Part shown: piece by piece, positions 50,641-63,899 of the stretch
Layout: each line of letters opens with the position of its first letter
How positions within the stretch are numbered: position 1 is the stretch's first letter
Assembly (NCBI GenBank): GCA_029204225.1
Contig: CM055094.1
Span: 70,765,268 to 70,829,267 of the forward strand
Origin: Diphasiastrum complanatum
Taxonomy: Eukaryota > Streptophyta > Lycopodiopsida > Lycopodiales > Lycopodiaceae
Length of the DNA: 64,000 bases
Direction of reading: 5' to 3'
The notes under the pieces: model-generated
The model's input: the letters and a program-made list of their open reading frames with translations, nothing else
What the model was told of the DNA's origin: nothing
The model's database searches: none
Made by a program: the position numbers and the translations under genes

Positions 50641-52021
50641 GCACCCTGCGTGTGTAAGTCCAAACTGATGATCACATAGAGATTTGATTAATTAGATTCG
50701 TATGCATATTCGTCATAAGCATCAATCCTTACGAAGATATGTTAAAATGGCAAAAAAAGGCCGACGTGGGCTTCAAAGAAAGATTGGGCAAAGGTGATAC
50801 ACGAGTCCAAGCATCCAAATCCTGATCGCTTCAAACAACAACGAGATCAATCTCTTGGGCCAATCTCACCTTGGCTCGGGTGGGAAATCCAATTTACAAG
50901 CCCAATTTCTAAGTTTTTCTTTTTTAGTTTGATTTTATTATAATTATTTTAGATATGTTTTTTATTACTAATCATGTTTCGTATCTAAATGATTGCATTC
51001 GTGTTTTTATAGGAAAGAGATTTTGAGAGAAAATACACGAATGTCGATTATAAGATTGGGTACCAACAAGGTTGCAGCTGAATCGTCCCCATCATTAGAG
51101 AAAATCTGAACACAAAAGAGGCCTTTCAAATGGATACTCTTTATTTTTTTTCTCAACGTAGCTCCTTCAAATTGATTTGTTTTTTTTTTTGAAAAGAACT
51201 ATAATTTTGCGTCACGGGCAGCCCGTAAATAAGCCATTTTATTTGTAGTATAGTATGCAACTCTACAAAAAAACAGTGTAACTTTTGAACAACGATTATG
51301 GTGCCATTAGAAATCCCTCAACGAGAGCTTTTCAACGACCCCCAACATGACCAAGTTCCGAGAAAGAAGTTATGGCCAGTCAAAAGTTTTGGTCGGTCAA
51401 TGCTTGGTCAACCCGATATCTCTTTCAAGTCCAGTTGACCAGTTTGAAACTGGTCAATTGAACTTGAAAGAGGACCACTTTACAGTAGATTTCTGCATGA
51501 ACCGACAAATCAGTGATTGTAATATGAATTATAACAAAAACAAGTTCAACTTATGGGTGGAGAGACTTACGAAATGGGCATGAAATGAACCTTGGCCACC
51601 ATCGCCTAGGTGCAAGGGCCCTGCCATCTTCGTGCACTTTTTAGCACCCTCTCTTTGTTGCTTGAGACGATCTGAATCTTCTCAAAATTCTTTATTTGCA
51701 AACTTCCAATCGTATTTGTGCATGTTGTATGGCCTAGATTTGCCAACTCTCACTGCATCTCGGATCTCTGATTTGCGGTGGCTCCTCACGCTTTCCATGT
51801 GTTTTCCCATCCATATTCAGTCAAATTTCAAATCAGGGGCTACACATGTACATATCTTCATTTCAAATAAGCAGATTGGTTCTCTTGTGAAATGGATTTA
51901 TGAATGTTCTTGTTCTCTATCACTTTTCCTCGATCTCTCATGCTTTTATTGTATTTTGTTAATTGTTGAATCTGATTGTTATTAGGATTGCATGTTTTGT
52001 ACTTTTTATGAGAGAGAAAGG

Positions 52022-52054
<33 letters not shown>

Positions 52055-52268
52055 AGCTATCTTCATTGTGGGTATAGTGTTAATGGATGTAGTGTTAATG
52101 CTTAGGATTAATGGATGTTAGAGTTAGCTGTGAGTCTTCCATTCATGCTGAAATCTAAACTATGCTATTGCTCTCATGGGAACGAATCTACGCATGACAA
52201 CTAAATCGATGCTAAATTGATTAGATCTTGGGTTGAGGATAGGCAAGGAAAGAAACCCACTTCAATTT

Positions 52269-52286
52269 TGGCTCCGTTGTCGGGGA
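52269..52286 (+). promoter_or_regulatory. primer binding site, tRNA-Asp-like, copy 3
   Basis: TGGCTCCGTTGTCGGGGA, identical to 28662. The leader to 53465 is non-coding. Confidence 0.7.
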
Positions 52287-53465
52287 CGTACACCAATTTC
52301 TTAGTCTGCAGCATGTTTGTTGGATGGTTAGCTTGCATTAGACATCTTGTCGTGGCATGAATAGTGTTAAATTTTCATTAAGGATTAGTTTGGGAGTGAT
52401 TTTGCCTGATTTAATTGGATTTTCTTGTTTGAAATCTAATCTAATTGTGAAACAGGGAAAGCTATTCAAATCACCAATCTTAAGATCCATTTGGACTTGA
52501 GATATCAGAAAAAACAACAAAATCTGTCAAATCTGCCATATTTTGGTCAAAAGGAGACAAAAATCGTTATCAGAACTGATAAATTTTTGCCCTATTTCAA
52601 AAAACGTTTGCCGAGATGTAAAATCCTTCAATTTTGATTATAGAACCTTCAGTTTGAAGGGCGAACAATCCTTCCCAGTAGATATCTAGAAACATAAAAA
52701 AAAACCATAAAAAACCATCAAAAAATCACAATATCCCTAAACAAAAAAAGAATCTTCACTCGATTCACTGTGCATAGGTGTGATTCAGATCTATCTATTG
52801 CCAGGTCGACGAAGAATTATATCATAAATAGAAGGTTTCTCAGAGGATCAGTTGTCATATTGTCATATTTTTGTCAAAAAAGTCTCTTTTTTGCAAAAAT
52901 ACCGGTATTACTCTTGATTCTTTGCCAGAACCTTCGTCGAGTTTTCATATTATTCCATTTAAAATAATTTACTATTTTTGAGTTTGGCGAATATCATCCT
53001 ATTCAGATCATAGAAAATCTCTATTTTTACCCTCGTCAAATTACAAAAACTGTGCTTTTGTGTGTCCGAAACCTTCACCAGTTCTACCCTAGCTTTACCT
53101 TGTCTCAGATTCTAAGTCTGAGAGTGCGACAAAGGTTATGTCCATAGAATTTGTCTGAAAAACCTGATTAAAGAGTTTTTCTTTAAAATAACACTATTGA
53201 ATCATCGCTGAGTGAATCTTCTCCTAGGGAACCTTCGTTAGTTCTATTTTTAGGTTTTGATTTTCCAGATCAAGTCCTTGTCAAATTTTGAGTCAAATCT
53301 GATACAATCTAATTTTGATTCTAAAATTTTTTTATTTTTGAGAATTCACGATATAGGAATCTAATTCTTGTCAAGTGGAAGAGATCTAGCAGATCTGATC
53401 TAAGACAGATTCAATTGAGAATCTAGATCCAATCTCATTGTCTGCTTGATTTATAATCTGTAAAG

Positions 53466-54270
53466 ATGGATGCCCCTGGAGGTGTTCCTCGAGAAGTCAA
53501 TCCAATCATTATTAAAAGAGCACCCCGTTTGGATCTACCCAAATATAACAGATTAATAGATTCCAATGTGAGACTTGGTGTGAGAGCTATCTCACTAGCT
53601 CTACCAATCTCTCTCAAACTAGATCAAACTCTCATCCCAAGATGGAGCATGGACAAAATTTGGGTCACCAGTTGCTTTCAAATTTTGGTAGATGCAAGTA
53701 CACTCAAAAAGTCTTGATTTCAAGGCAAATTTTCACATCCAAATATGCATGGATATCTTAGACTAGCTTTGATACCATGTTGAATTTCACACGTGGGAGT
53801 GCCACAAAGTGTGTTATTAATCTCCTGAGACTTTGTGATTGCACATAGATCACACAGATTGAAAATCAAAATCTATTGCATAAATCTAAGGCAAGAGCAC
53901 TTTCGACCATGCATAAATCATCAAGACAAGTACATTCACAAGTGTGGACACTTGTACAACTGCCCTTCTCTCAGGTAGAGAGAAAATCCATGTGAGGAAA
54001 CTCGACTAGAGATGTTTTTAAAATAGAGTTTTAAAAAATGAGTCCCAAAGTGATTGTCATGGTTGAGCCACGCGTGGAAGTGCCATGCATGACTGTTATT
54101 TAACCAACTTTCACTAGAAGTGTAATTCTGGAGCTTAGCCACGTGTGGCAAATTTCCAGAGAATTCCAAAGTTGGATTAATTTGAATAAGACTTCTTTTG
54201 AGATCTTGAATAAGTGTTGACTAATAATAAAATGATTATTATGTGATCCTGATTTTGAACTAAAAATTAA
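53466..54270. mobile_element. gypsy gag start joined to reversed copia E leader and LTR, copy 3
   Basis: Gag ATG at 53466 (plus) is cut at 53566 and joined to copia E leader (minus), primer site with TTTGATACCA (53766-53777) and LTR from 53778. Same junction as copy 2. Confidence 0.7.
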
Positions 54271-54918
54271 ATGATCATGATGTCAAATTATTATGCTCTG
54301 ACGAAATCGTTATGTTCCAAAAATTTGTTGATGAAAAAAAAGCAATGTTATATACATTTGTGTGGTAGCACAGATGAATGAATAATTGAACACTATAAAA
54401 AAGTGTATTATTATCTCTAATATTATAATGTGAATATATGATGACTATGTGAATATATAATTTGCATGATTGTGCATGACTATGTGAATATATAATTCGC
54501 ATGATTGTGGATACTTGATTGCGATGAATTGCAATGTCAACATTGTGGACTGAGCAAACAAAAGTTGAAACCGACAAGTATATATCTACAATTTTTTTTT
54601 TCTTTGAAAAGAAAAATTATTTCAACCAGAGTGAAGATATGAAGATATTGCTTTAATATATAGATTTTCAGTATAGTAAGGCTGTTTCAAAAGATAATTA
54701 TTTTTGAAGCATATATAAATGATCAACGTATGTTCACTAATTGTTTTATTTGGTCAATCAATTTTAGCTAGATCTTTAATAAGATATAGATTGCGGTGAA
54801 AGCATTTGATTTAAAATGAATCATAAGTGATTGTCAGATAGAACTCAAGATGAACTTGAAAAATACAAGAATGCATTATACAGATCCAATAATTATGCAA
54901 ACTATTATTTTATCATAA

Positions 54919-54943
54919 ATGGTTGTGATATATATATATATGT

Positions 54944-54998
<55 letters not shown>

Positions 54999-55004
54999 AA
55001 CCAT
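54919..55004. repeat. palindrome with interrupted AT core, copy 3
   Basis: Arms ATGGTTGTG and CACAACCAT flank a 68-bp AT run with the GTATAC interruption seen in copy 2. Confidence 0.9.
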
Positions 55005-55406
55005 ACCAAGATTCAAATTCATTAGCTAGTACATCTTGCAACTCATCTCCGCTTAGATGAATTTCATCATCAGTACTATAGTAATCGGACTCTCTCAATA
55101 TTGTCGTTTGTGTCCGAATTATTCGATTCATTTATAGTATTTTCTATAATATTTAAAAAACTTGGAGATATTTCTATATCCTCATCAACATCCATGTTTG
55201 TGTTGTCAATATTCAAGTCATCCATTTCATTCTCAATGTATGCATTTTCAAATACATGTCTTGTGTGTGGCTAACTTGAACAACATACCACCACTTGTTG
55301 TTTAGTCGATCTGGTTGAAAAAATACCTGCACATTTAACAATGTTAAGCTAAAAAGTTTGTTCAAACAATGTCATGGAATTGCAATGAAATAGTGTATAT
55401 TACTGA

Positions 55407-56543
55407 TTATGATTGAGAAAAAATGGATGTCAAACTCATGTGACACACCTGTTCACAATGACAAGGCAACACCAACGTGTTTGAAAAATCCATGCTTAAT
55501 GTCTTGGTTGAATCGATAGCAAAAAATCCACTACGATCTCTTTTCACGGTTGCATTTGACCCTTGATAATTGATTTTGAACCATTTAACATCAAACAAAA
55601 ACTATTTACCATTTTCACTGAAACACACTTCATATATATCTTGAATAATTCCTACATACTCAAGCTCTCCAGAGATTGGACTTTGGTCTCGTGCACTGCT
55701 CGCACTTTCTTGATTGAAAGATGCCATCACAACACAATCATAAGTTTCTCGTTTCATGTCAACTCGTTCAACGTGATGACGACGACCATATGCCTACATT
55801 GCACTATACTTTCAATACTGCCACATACTAACTGTAATTAGGACAATAATCAATTTTTATACATGAACATTGTATTTTTACAAAAAAAAAAACAATAAAG
55901 AAACCTTCCAATCACGTCCTCTTGCAAATTCCCATTTCGTGTCAGATATGACTTATCCCTTAGTATAATTCCAACCACTTATCCATCACTTTAGAATTAT
56001 AGAGCATGAAAGTAGAAAATTTTTCTCTTAGAAAAGGGTCCTTTTCTTAAGAGAACCTGTACCTTGTGTTTTTTGCCTTTTACCTCATTGTTCTCCTCAT
56101 CATTCCATAGCCATGGAGTAGATGGATGTATTTTAAGCAAAATTTCAGTGACATAGATAAGAGATTCTTGCACTAACCACCCATCGACCATGCTTCCCTC
56201 TGGTCTTGTCTTTTGACGCACAAAATCTTTCAAAACTTTCATGAATCTCTCCAAAAAAAACATCTAGTTATAAACATTTATTGCAATGATGAGAGCAGTG
56301 GTCAATGACATAGTAAAACAATGATGCTAAATACATTGAGGCCACAAAAATCAAAATCGTATATTTTGTACCTTGAGTGCACATAGGACCAACAATATCA
56401 ATTTCTTGGACCAAGTGCACAACCAAATGCACTTGTATGTCCAAGATGGAGGTTGGAAAATATCTCTCAAGCATACATATAGCCTCCACTATATCTTCAT
56501 GTTTTTTTTCCACATCTATCTCACAAATCTCCTTGTCACACAT
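55407..56543 (-). pseudogene. CACTA Tnp2 C-terminal part, copy 3
   Basis: DUF4216-like domain at 55407-55598 and core exons at 55997-56263 (RPEGSMVDGWLVQES) and 56268-56543 (ICMLERYFPTSILD), as in copy 2. One Phe-to-Leu change (SLFYYV) is in the tail of the last segment. Confidence 0.78.
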
Positions 56544-56750
56544 CCATCTACATCATACTAATGCTTGGGTTTCCCTGCTTCAAGTAATGTGGGTTGATGA
56601 ATCTCACTATCACAGCCTACCAAAAGTGACCATACTAATTCTTGGGTTCCTTGCTTTTGAAATTTAGTAATGTGGGCTGTGATGATGCCTCTCACCTGAC
56701 ACCATCATAGCCCTCTTTCTCTGCATAGGTTTCCATTTCTTTTGTAAATA

Positions 56751-57015
56751 TTGCTTGTTGTCTCGTATTCTAACTCTCTCGGCCTCATACTTTTCTGTTT
56801 GATCGAGAAAACAAAAACAGACACCTCATGCTACAACACAGACCATTCAGACTTCCCCCCAGGAAACCTCGTTGTCTCACTGAAAAAGAGTATCTTTGAT
56901 CTCTCCAATGTCTGTGGCAAATGTCTTCTAGTATCGTGCCTCGACAATCCGGCTTGCAACACACAGGATCCGGGGGTTTTTGTAACGATTGTAGACAAAT
57001 GCGATTCGGACGAGG
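56751..57015 (+). pseudogene. captured double-psi beta-barrel exon, copy 3
   Basis: As at 26577 and 33140, with DHSDFPPGNL as in copy 1. All Cys kept. The GACGAG/GTAATC edge is at 57015-57016. Confidence 0.5.
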
Positions 57016-57366
57016 TAATCTTTCGATGGATATCCCATTGGAGGAATTATACAAAATTTAGAAGATGATGGTTCCATCATCAAAGATACCAAGGGAAACG
57101 TCATCATCAATAGGATGCATGACCTTGCACTCAAATATTTTGGCCACAACTTATTCACTCCTTGGGAGCAACAAGACCAAGATGACAAGAATAAGATACT
57201 TGCGATTTTGAATAGTGAGTTTCTTCAATCAAATAGATTTGGGGAGGTGTGGGCATTGACGAATATGTGTATGCATATTCGTCATAAGCATCAATCCTTA
57301 CGAAGATATGTTAAAATGGCAAAAAAAGGCCGACGTGGGCTTCAAAGAAAGATTGGGCAAAGGTGA
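57016..57366 (+). pseudogene. possible second CACTA protein, block B copy 3
   Basis: As at 33405-33755 with the same deletion; open from ATG 57115 for 83 codons. Confidence 0.4.
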
Positions 57367-58385
57367 TACACGAGTCCAAGCATCCCAATCCTGATCGCTT
57401 CAAACAACAACGAGATCAATCTCTTGGGCCAATCTCACCTTGGCTCGGGTGGGAAATCCAATTTACAAGCCCAATTTCTAAGTTTTTCTTTTTTAGTTTG
57501 ATTTTATTATAATTATTTTAGATATGTTTTTTATTACTAATCATGTTTCGTATCTAAATGATTGCATTCGTGTTTTTATAGGAAAGAGATTTTGAGAGAA
57601 AATACACGAATGTCGATTATAAGATTGGGTACCAACAAGGTTGCAGCTGAATCGTCCCCATCATTAGAGAAAATCTGAACACAAAAGAGGCCTTTCAAAT
57701 GGATACTCTTTATTTTTTTTCTCAACGTAGCTCCTTCAAATTGATTTGTTTTTTTTTTTGAAAAGAACTATAATTTTGCGTCACGGACAGCCCGTAAATA
57801 AGCCATTTTATTTGTAGTATAGTATGCAACTCTACAAAAAAACAGTGTAACTTTTGAACAACGATTATGGTGCCATTAGAAATCCCTCAACGAGAGCTTT
57901 TCAACGACCCCCAACATGACCAAGTTCCGAGAAAGAAGTTATGGCCAGTCAAAAGTTTTGGTCGGTCAATGCTTGGTCAACCCGATATCTCTTTCAAGTC
58001 CAGTTGACCAGTTTGAAACTGGTCAACTAAACTTGAAAGAGGACCACTTTACAGTAGATTTCTGCATGAACCGACAAATCAGTGATTGTAATATGAATTA
58101 TAACAAAAACAAGTTCAACTTATGGGTGGAGAGACTTACGAAATGGGCATGAAATGAACCTTGGCCACCATCGCCTAGGTGCAAGGGCCCTGCCATCTTC
58201 GTGCACTTTTTAGCACCCTCTCTTTGTTGCTTGAGACGATCTGAATCTTCTCAAAATTCTTTATTTGCAAACTTCCAATCGTATTTGTGCACGTTGTATG
58301 GCCTAGATTTGCCAACTCTCACTGCATCTCGGATCTCTGATTTGCGGTGGCTCCTCACGCTTTCCATGTGTTTTCCCATCCATAT

Positions 58386-58681
58386 TCAGTCAAATTTCAA
58401 ATCAGGGGAGGGGACTAGAAATTCTCTATACAACTGGTCAATGACATAATTTTTTTTCTCATCACTTTGTTTGCGCCAATCCTTGAGAATGTCCCTGTTG
58501 AAGACGACATGCGTGAGTTGCCTCATGCAAGTGATGATGCGACCACCACGATCATCCTCCACTATGTGCTTTTCCGCATCTATATCATAGCATGGCAAGA
58601 CGTCAGCTGATGGAGAGGTGGCGAAGAGAGTGTCGAAAAGAGTGGGGGAGTTGATTACGATGGGAATGATTTTGGGAGGAG
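58386..58681 (-). pseudogene. minus-strand CACTA-associated protein segment, copy 3
   Basis: As at 34775-35070: YDIDAEKHIVEDDRGG, THVVFNRDILKDWRKQSDEK, YREFLVPSPDLKFD. It is followed upstream (58943) by a paralogous segment. Confidence 0.4.
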
Positions 58682-58942
58682 TTTAAAGGTGATCACGAGA
58701 ATAGTGGGGAGGGGTATAAAAAGGAGAAGGTTGGGGAGGAGTTTGAGCAAGAGTGTAACCAATAGGGGTTTGAATGGGAGAAAAAATGGGTGGAGTGGCC
58801 TAACAAGAAGGATCACGGTGCCATGGAGACCCCATAGAGGGCGTGGGTATCGAAGAAAGAAAAATGCGAGGACAGAATGTGAGAATGTCAGGATAATCAG
58901 GTGTGACAGATGCAGGAGTCATAGTATCATGCGTCATCTGTG

Positions 58943-59215
58943 TCAGTCGTGAAAAATGTCTCCTGAAAAGTGGATATACATGAGCATCCTCATGCGCACG
59001 ATGACTGCCTTATCACGATTATTCTCAATGATGTGACGAACCTTGTCTATATCATACGGCGGTGGGATGGTAGCTAGTGGCGATGTAGCCATGGGATTGT
59101 CTAAGGGGGTGGCCTCCAGTAAGGGAGATGTGGCTCTGGGAGTGTCTATGGGGCTGGCCTCGGGTGTGGGAGATGCCCCGCTGTTGGGAGAATACTGATG
59201 TTGTGGGGTGTACAT
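58943..59215 (-). pseudogene. CACTA-associated protein, Pro-rich linker and IDKVRHII block
   Basis: 90 open codons: MYTPQHQYSPNSGASPTPEA, a Pro/Ser/Thr-rich linker, then PPYDIDKVRHIIENNRDKA and MRMLMYIHFSGDIF. The last part parallels YDIDAEKHIVEDDRGG...THVVFNRDI at 58386-58681, so the same domain occurs twice on this strand. In copy 2 the equivalent is split by the solo LTR. Confidence 0.4.
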
Positions 59216-59640
59216 AGTGTACTAGGGGGGGAATACGAAAGGGGGGGGGTGTATCAAGGGTGGGTGTCGGGATGGGAGATAGATAAGAGGAGACTATAGG
59301 GGAATAGGAATAGGAAGGGGGAGGGGGGGGAGTACCGAGCGGAGGATAGCCAAGGGGGGGTGTTGAGATGGGAGATAGATAGGAGGAGACTATAGGGGAG
59401 TGGGCTCAAAATCCCATGGTGAAACGTGACCCCGTGGGGTATAGTAGAAAGGACAAAACTCAGTGGTAGTGGGTCCGGAGGGAGCGAGAATGTGAGGGGT
59501 GAAAGTGTAGATGCCGAAAATATGAGGTGTGACAGATACAGGAGTTTCGATATCGTGTGACGTACGTGCTACTTCTTGGGTCAGTGTATCTCAAAGTAGG
59601 GACCCCCCATGACGACATGTATTATGCGGACGTTTAGCAC

Positions 59641-60228
<588 letters not shown>

Positions 60229-60457
60229 AAATTTTATGTATACTGACTCATAGCTACAACGTCAGTACCAACACATATATTGTCCGTTCACGATCATTTC
60301 AAGTTCAAGGAATGATGATCCAAATTGAACCACATTTAGGAATAGACATCAATAAGAGGCTCACTGGCCCCACAAGTGACTCGTATATTACGAGGGCGTG
60401 TCTCTTATATGAAGACGCAAAAGAGGAGTATGGTGTGTTGGCCCATGGCAGTCCTTG

Positions 60458-61162
60458 AACCTTGCGATTCATAGCATCAAAGAGAGAAAATGATACTACT
60501 ACTTTGAACTCAACACTTCAAAGTGGTTACATATGGAAACTTGTTTGAATCCAAATAAACCTTATGCAACCTTTTAGAGTTATTGAGTTTGAAGTATCAT
60601 ACACACTCTTCTCATTTCCATGTGGTGAATTATGAGTTCAAGGATGTCAACAGCCTGCATACCATATGCCTCTTTGGTGTCGTCATTTTTAGACAAGACA
60701 CCCAATCGGCACAGACAACTCGATCGAGGAGCCAATTAGCCCCCTTTGCATCCTCAATGGATTTGTGTCATCATTAATATTGTTAGGGTTATGGTTTGTG
60801 GTTAATTGGAGATGGAAAAATGATTTATATGTTGGTATTGCCCTCGTAGCTTTTACTCAATACCTATAAAAGCTCGGACTATGATACAGGACTCTAAACC
60901 CTAAAACCTAAACACACCTGAGAAGAAAAAAAGAAAGAACATAGTAGAGTGCTAATCAAAACTCTCGAACCATACAATTATATCCTATTCTAGAATGTCA
61001 CCACATGCTCCCTCCCTACGGCATTTGGGCTTTCTTGTGGAACTTATCGTCCAACAAGAAACATTTGAACCATGCCTTTAAAGGAAGAAAACAAAGGCTA
61101 TACACCTTCCTATAATTGGGAGTGTTGGTTACCTTTAGCTCTTTCACGATCTCTCTCTCTCT
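60458..61162 (+). promoter_or_regulatory. CACTA subterminal / promoter-like region, copy 3
   Basis: CTATAAAAG at 60864-60872 and AAACCCTAAAACC near 60896, followed by leader sequence also found at 61976-62400 before the Tnp2 ATG. Here it runs into a CT run and the first terminal repeat. No gene. Confidence 0.45.
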
Positions 61163-61950
61163 CTCTACAAAATGTGCATCTACAACAAAAGATAGGAGAT
61201 AAACGTTTATGTAAAAATTTATGAGCAGAGGTATATAGTCTATCATTTATGCACTGGTAACAATCTAGCATATATTAATCTATTTATGAACTGTAACAAA
61301 TGTATGAGCAGAGGTCAGAATGGACCTCAAAATAAGAGATGGTATATTGTCTTGAACAGATCTACATATTCCGAGGTCTGTTTCGACCTCAACTGATTCC
61401 CACCCCAGTTGATGGATGTATCCATTATCAATAGATTTATAAATAAAAGTACAGATTTGTTTCTAATATGTGTAGATATGTTTTCATTAAACCTAATACA
61501 AATAAAATTGAATGTAGTCCTACAGTACAAAACGTGCATCTACAACAAAAGATAGTAGATGAAGATTTATGTAAAAATTTATGAGCAGAGGTATATAATG
61601 TAGCATATGAGCTGGTAACATTCTAGCATATAATTTGTTTATGAACTATAGCAAATGTATGAGCAGAGGTCAGAACGGACCTCAGAATAAGAGATGGTAT
61701 ACTGTCTTAAACAAATCAAGATATTCTGAGGTCTGTTCTGACCTCAACTGATTCCCACCCCCGAGTTGATAGATGTACTCATTATCAACATATTTATAGA
61801 TAAAAGTATAGATTTGTTTCTAAGATGTGTAGATCTATTTTCATAAAACCTAGTGTAATAAAATTGAATGTATTTATACACTACAAAATGTGCATCTACA
61901 ACAAAAGATAGGAGATAAACATTTATGTCAAAAATTATGAGGGTAGCATG
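61163..61950 (+). repeat. tandem CACTA-terminus repeats, copy 3
   Basis: Units start at 61163 (CTCTACAAAATG), 61523 (CAGTACAAAACG) and 61879 (CACTACAAAATG), spacing 360 and 356 bp; the third is partial. All start in CACTA-like sequence continuing GTGCATCTACAACAAAAGAT. Only 61879 has an exact CACTA and leads, through the 61976-62400 leader, to the Tnp2 ATG, so it is the best candidate 5' terminus of that element. Confidence 0.75.
61666..61745. repeat. 23-bp-arm inverted repeat within terminus unit
   Basis: Arms 61666-61688 (GAGGTCAGAACGGACCTCAG plus AAT) and 61723-61745, reverse complements with one mismatch, 34-nt loop. The arm itself contains GAGGTC/GACCTC, so each arm also folds. Equivalents are at 61311-61390 and 38759-38838, with more mismatches. 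Confidence 0.85.
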
Positions 61951-62428
61951 AATTAGTATTTCCCACATAGCTTTGACTCAATACCTATAATAGCTCGGAC
62001 TATGATACGGGAACCACACACACACACACACACATGAATGAATTAAGATCTAACAAATCACGAAACATAAATGAATGTCATCACACATGCACACGCACAC
62101 CCTAAACCCTAAAACCCAAATACACACGAGGAGAAAACAAAGAAAGAACATAGTAGAGTGCTAATCAAAACTCCCGAACTATATAGTTATATCCTATTCC
62201 AAAATGTCACCACATGCTCCCTGCCTACGGCATTTGGGCTTTCTTGTGGAACTTATCGTCCAACAGAAAACATTTGAATCACATCTTTATCGGAAAAAAA
62301 CAAGGGCTACACACCTTCCTAGAATTGGGAGTGTTGGTTACCTTTAACTCTTTCATGATCTCTCTCTCTCCATATCCCTCGCTCTCTAATTTTGTATTCC
62401 ATCCATTGTCAACTCCCAAAGTGCACCA

Positions 62429-63899
62429 ATGCAAATGGCGAGTTCACATTCCTCATCTTCAGATGATGAGACAAGACTATCACATATAGGATCAGAGGCC
62501 TGGTTCCACCAGAGAATACCATGCCCATGTGCACGATGTAAGTACGCACTACAACGAGAGCGACATACCAATATATCACATGTTCACACGTATGGTCAAA
62601 TTGAGAGAGAGTCATTATTTGTGTGGATGGTCAGTTCTACTTTGCAAAGCTCTTTGTATTGCTAAAGACATCACTGCATGCTTCTTTTCCATGTATGTTG
62701 TTTGGCGCCTTGTCTGATTGGAAGAATATTCTATTATTCTTGATTGTTTGTCTCACTTGTATTGTGTAGGACGATGACTCACACTCACATGACTATGAAA
62801 GAATTCAACCCGATGTTGCCATGCAATCCGCAAGATTTAGACATGCAAGCGCACGAGAGCCAATACTTTCCTCGCATACACCACCTATGTACTTGCACAA
62901 AGATATGTCCCGAGGAGACACAATACACAAGGATCCATTCTTCACAGACCCACCCGAGGCCACATTGACAAGGGACGAAGAGATGATGTGGGAAACACTG
63001 CTACAAGCAAGATTTACAAGGAACGACCATATCTACCAAGGTGGTAAGACATTTTTCCATCATTCCCAAGATACACCACATGTTTAAGGATAATTTCAGC
63101 GTGGAGCTAATGACATGGAATTCGAGCAATCGTTCATCGGACGATACTATGAGAATCCATATCAATTCTCCAGCAAGGAAGCACGTGGATGCTACCTAGC
63201 ATGACTTTAGGGACGAGCCTCGCCATTTGCATTTGGGGTTGGGCATGGATGGAATGAATCCATTCGGTTTGCACTCATGGTCCACTTGGCCGGTTGTCCT
63301 TGTAAACTACAACATCTTGGCAAATTATAAAGAAGGGGCACCTAATGCTCACCCTTCTTATCCCGGAAAAATACAAGGTAAAAAGTATAGACGTGTATAT
63401 GGCTCCCTTGATATATGAGCTAAAGATTCTATGGCAAGGAGTTCAAGTGAGCGATATATCAAGTCCACTGAGACAAAGAGATTTTGTGGTAAAGGGCATC
63501 TTGATGTGGACGATGCATGACTTTCCTAAATATGGAAAATATTCAGGTGAAATGTCCTTGCTAGTGGTTCGATTTATGCTAATATATTAAATTTTATGTG
63601 CATCCACAAAATTACTTTCAATTCAAGCATTTGACCCACGATTAACTAGGTTGTTTTGTCTCAATGTAGGGCTCTGAACTAGTGGTTACAATGCGTGCCC
63701 CGTTTGTGACGAGTATTTGCAAGCACGTCACTCACAACATCTGCGAAAGATGGTTTATGAGGGCCACACACACTCGATACCTTCCACTCGATCACCCTAT
63801 GCGTGATGGACTTGTTGGTCAACGTCCTCATTCCATGAAAGTACAATACATATTTGGGCCAAATAATGGTACATGTCATTTATTTATTTTATAATTACT
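62429..63899 (+). pseudogene. CACTA Tnp2 transposase, 5' half, runs past window
   Basis: ATG at 62429 (MQMASSHSSSSDDETRLSHI), then CPCARCK with VHTYGQ, resembling the N-terminal zinc-type association domain. Exon 2 starts after TGTAG at 62769 (DDDSHSHDYERIQPDVA) and ends near 63087. The usual FPEA...CP.C block is missing. Then RDEPRHLHLGLGMDGMNPFG, WSTWPVVLVNYN, a frame change near 63340, MLTLLIPEKYKVKSIDVYMA, WTMHDFPKYGKYSG, a GT...AG intron (about 63547-63664), YNACPVCDEYLQARHS, a frame change, RYLPLDHPMRDG. Promoter-like CTATAATAG is at 61985. Frame changes make it a pseudogene as read. Confidence 0.82.

Larger units (their letters stand above)
50700..58983. repeat. near-identical copy of 27095-35372 (8.28 kb)
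   Basis: Offset is 23605, 23607 and then 23611 along its length, so only a few bases of indel accumulate. I find on the order of fifteen to twenty substitutions by eye. It starts inside block B at GTATGCATATTCGTC. Contents mirror copy 2: partial block B (50700-51835), gypsy primer site, leader, copia E piece, Tnp2, block B (55926-58404) and the minus-strand CACTA protein. Confidence 0.93.
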
